Origin: Saprospiraceae bacterium
GTDB taxonomy: Bacteria; Bacteroidota; Bacteroidia; Chitinophagales; Saprospiraceae
Assembly: GCA_028280415.1 (NCBI GenBank)
Contig: JANQLV010000029.1
Location: 124,001 to 188,000 of the forward strand
Length of the DNA stretch: 64,000 nucleotides
Direction of reading: 5' to 3'
Of this stretch, positions 62,654 through 64,000 are shown in pieces. Within the stretch, counting starts at the first letter, position 1; the number at the start of each line of letters is the position of its first letter. Under the pieces are notes generated by a model, which worked only from the letters and a program-made list of their open reading frames with translations, was not told the DNA's origin and made no database searches. Position numbers and translations under genes: made by a program.

Positions 62654-64000
62654 ATGTATTTAAAAATTAAAAGTCTGCTGATTATATTACTGGGGCTTTC
62701 TGCAATCAGTTCACTCCATCCTAAACCTGTAACGAATGGTCAGGATACAACTGAAGAAGAATGGGTAGAGCGCATTTTTAATGCGATGAATGAAGACGAA
62801 CGCATTGCCCAGTTGATGATGATTCGCGCACATTCCAATCTTGGTCCGGAGCATATCCGGAAGGTCGAAAGCCTGATCAAAAAATATCAGGTTGGAGGGC
62901 TTTGTTTTTTTCAGGGCACTCCCGAAAAGGAGCTTGAATTAACGAACCGATACCAGGCACTGACCAAACATGTACCTCTAATGATTTCCATGGATGCGGA
63001 GTGGGGGATTGGAATGCGTTTTAAAGAAGCGACGATTAATTTTCCCCGGGCGCTGATGCTTGGAGCTATTCAGGACAATCGTCTGCTCTATGATATGGGC
63101 AAAGAAGTTGCCAGACAATGCAAACTCATGGGAATCCATGTGAATTTTGCACCCGTGGTCGACGTCAATAACAATAGCGAAAACCCGGTAATCAACACCC
63201 GGTCTTTCGGCGAAGATCGTTATAATGTAGCAGTTAAGGGGTATATGTATATGCGAGGGATGCAAGACCATGGAGTTCTCGCCTGTGCCAAACATTTTCC
63301 CGGTCACGGGGATACAAATGTAGATTCTCACTATGACCTTCCAGTAATCAGTCATGACTTGAGCCGTTTGGATAGTATCGAAATGTTCCCCTTTCGTATT
63401 CTGGCACAACATGGTATCAAGAGTATGATGGTCGGACACTTACAAGTCCCTTCAATTGATAATACTCCAAATCGACCAACCTCTCTTTCTCCTACTACGG
63501 TCACAGATATCCTGCGTACTAAAATTGGCTTCGATGGACTGGTTTTTACGGATGGTTTGGGGATGCGAGGTGTCGCCAAGCATTATAAACCCGGAGAAGT
63601 AGAAGCAATGGCTCTCGTCGCTGGAAACGATATCCTTTTATTACCTCAGGATGTACCTGCTGCTTTGAAAACGATTAAACAGTTTATTAAAGAAGGAAAA
63701 CTGGATATAGAGCAGATCAATCAAAAGGTGAAAAAAGTATTAAGGGCTAAATACAAACTTGGGCTAACAAAATTCGAGTCGCTCAAAGCTGATGATATAC
63801 GGGCAAAAATTAATCGCCCGGCAGCCAAAGTTCTGAAACGGGAATTGATCAAGAATGCGTTGACATTAGTTAGGAACAAGGAGACTTTGATACCATTCAA
63901 AAATTTAGATCAAACCCAAATGGCATCGCTTAGCATTGGCGCGGTCAAGCGTACGAAATTTCAAAGAACACTTGGCCTATATGACAAATTTGATCACCAC
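62654..64000 (+). CDS. GH3 beta-N-acetylhexosaminidase-family protein, N-terminal part (3' end outside window)
   Basis: 449 codons in frame up to the right edge, starting at ATG 62654 (MYLKIKSLLIILLGLS, a signal peptide). Hydrolyses terminal beta-N-acetylhexosamine, as NagZ does in cell-wall recycling. Motifs: LMISMDAEWGIGMRF, the GH3 NagZ-type KHFPGHGDT block (residues 213-221; K213/H214 bind the N-acetyl group, H218 is the acid/base), and the catalytic nucleophile D300 in VFTDGLGMRG. The signal peptide and, in Bacteroidota, frequent fusion to a C-terminal beta-lactamase-type domain (about 970 residues in all) suggest a longer exported protein; the rest is outside. Confidence 0.93.
   Translation, partial: MYLKIKSLLIILLGLSAISSLHPKPVTNGQDTTEEEWVERIFNAMNEDERIAQLMMIRAHSNLGPEHIRKVESLIKKYQVGGLCFFQGTPEKELELTNRYQALTKHVPLMISMDAEWGIGMRFKEATINFPRALMLGAIQDNRLLYDMGKEVARQCKLMGIHVNFAPVVDVNNNSENPVINTRSFGEDRYNVAVKGYMYMRGMQDHGVLACAKHFPGHGDTNVDSHYDLPVISHDLSRLDSIEMFPFRILAQHGIKSMMVGHLQVPSIDNTPNRPTSLSPTTVTDILRTKIGFDGLVFTDGLGMRGVAKHYKPGEVEAMALVAGNDILLLPQDVPAALKTIKQFIKEGKLDIEQINQKVKKVLRAKYKLGLTKFESLKADDIRAKINRPAAKVLKRELIKNALTLVRNKETLIPFKNLDQTQMASLSIGAVKRTKFQRTLGLYDKFDHH

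Noticed and set aside
1-64000. tRNA, rRNA, CRISPR, IS elements or prophage
   Set aside because: No cloverleaf, ribosomal RNA, repeat-spacer or transposase signature was recognised on reading; a tool search could still find a missed tRNA.

Overview
The window is a stretch of a Bacteroidota chromosome, most likely from the Saprospiria (Lewinella/Saprospiraceae type). Grounds for the phylum: six secreted proteins end in type IX secretion (T9SS) sorting domains; there is a GLPGLI-family protein and a CarboxypepD_reg/TonB-receptor-like outer-membrane protein; the uppS-bamA gene order is present; Shine-Dalgarno sequences are rare; and promoters fit the Bacteroidota form TTG/TTTG-N18-21-TAnnTTTG. 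The class is an inference from the style of the T9SS cargo (the module beginning PVELLSF or PAELLDF, with YYRL[RK]Q[MI]D). I saw no rRNA, tRNA, CRISPR array, prophage or insertion sequence. Both ends cut genes: an SNF2 helicase on the left and a GH3 N-acetylhexosaminidase on the right.

Layout. 1-4.3 kb: SNF2 helicase end, a lipoprotein, purine nucleoside phosphorylase and mqnC (futalosine menaquinone pathway). 4.3-9.4 kb: a 670-bp non-coding region with stacked dyad symmetries, a TPR/membrane/HTH sensor-regulator and a LamG plus beta-helix T9SS protein. 9.6-14.9 kb: rimP-nusA-infB, with a terminator-like hairpin in the rimP leader and a terminator plus a second promoter-like site before infB. 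14.9-21.9 kb: an SRPBCC protein, a two-component system, and a divergent GLPGLI/outer-membrane receptor pair. 22-33.1 kb: a minus-strand run uppS, bamA, sulfotransferase, T9SS protein, ArnT-like glycosyltransferase and a second bamA paralogue. 33.3-40.1 kb: M3 peptidase, a WecA/TagO-like glycan initiator overlapping crcB, and a large T9SS protein. 40.4-43.7 kb: ileS.

44-48 kb is a plus-strand cluster: ROK sugar kinase, LolD-like ATPase, MacB/FtsX-like permease and two tandem paralogous exported proteins with a C-x2-CGGAGPET signature. It is the best candidate here for a little-described system, possibly metal handling. 48-54.7 kb: a DUF5916 outer-membrane protein whose best start may be ATT, a small membrane protein, a GH5-like T9SS glycosidase, the 2-oxoglutarate dehydrogenase E2 subunit and an AlkA-like glycosylase. 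54.8-64 kb: a T9SS LVIVD-repeat protein, a lipoprotein whose start lies in the loop of a 14-bp inverted repeat, a T9SS subtilase, trhO behind a promoter built on direct repeats, a TMTC-like TPR membrane protein and the truncated GH3 enzyme.

How it fits together: housekeeping translation and envelope genes (rimP-nusA-infB, ileS, trhO, uppS, bamA) are interspersed with envelope-remodelling and secreted degradative functions. This suits a surface-active, polymer-degrading marine or sludge bacterium, though that lifestyle is inferred. Everything here comes from reading the sequence; no database search was run.
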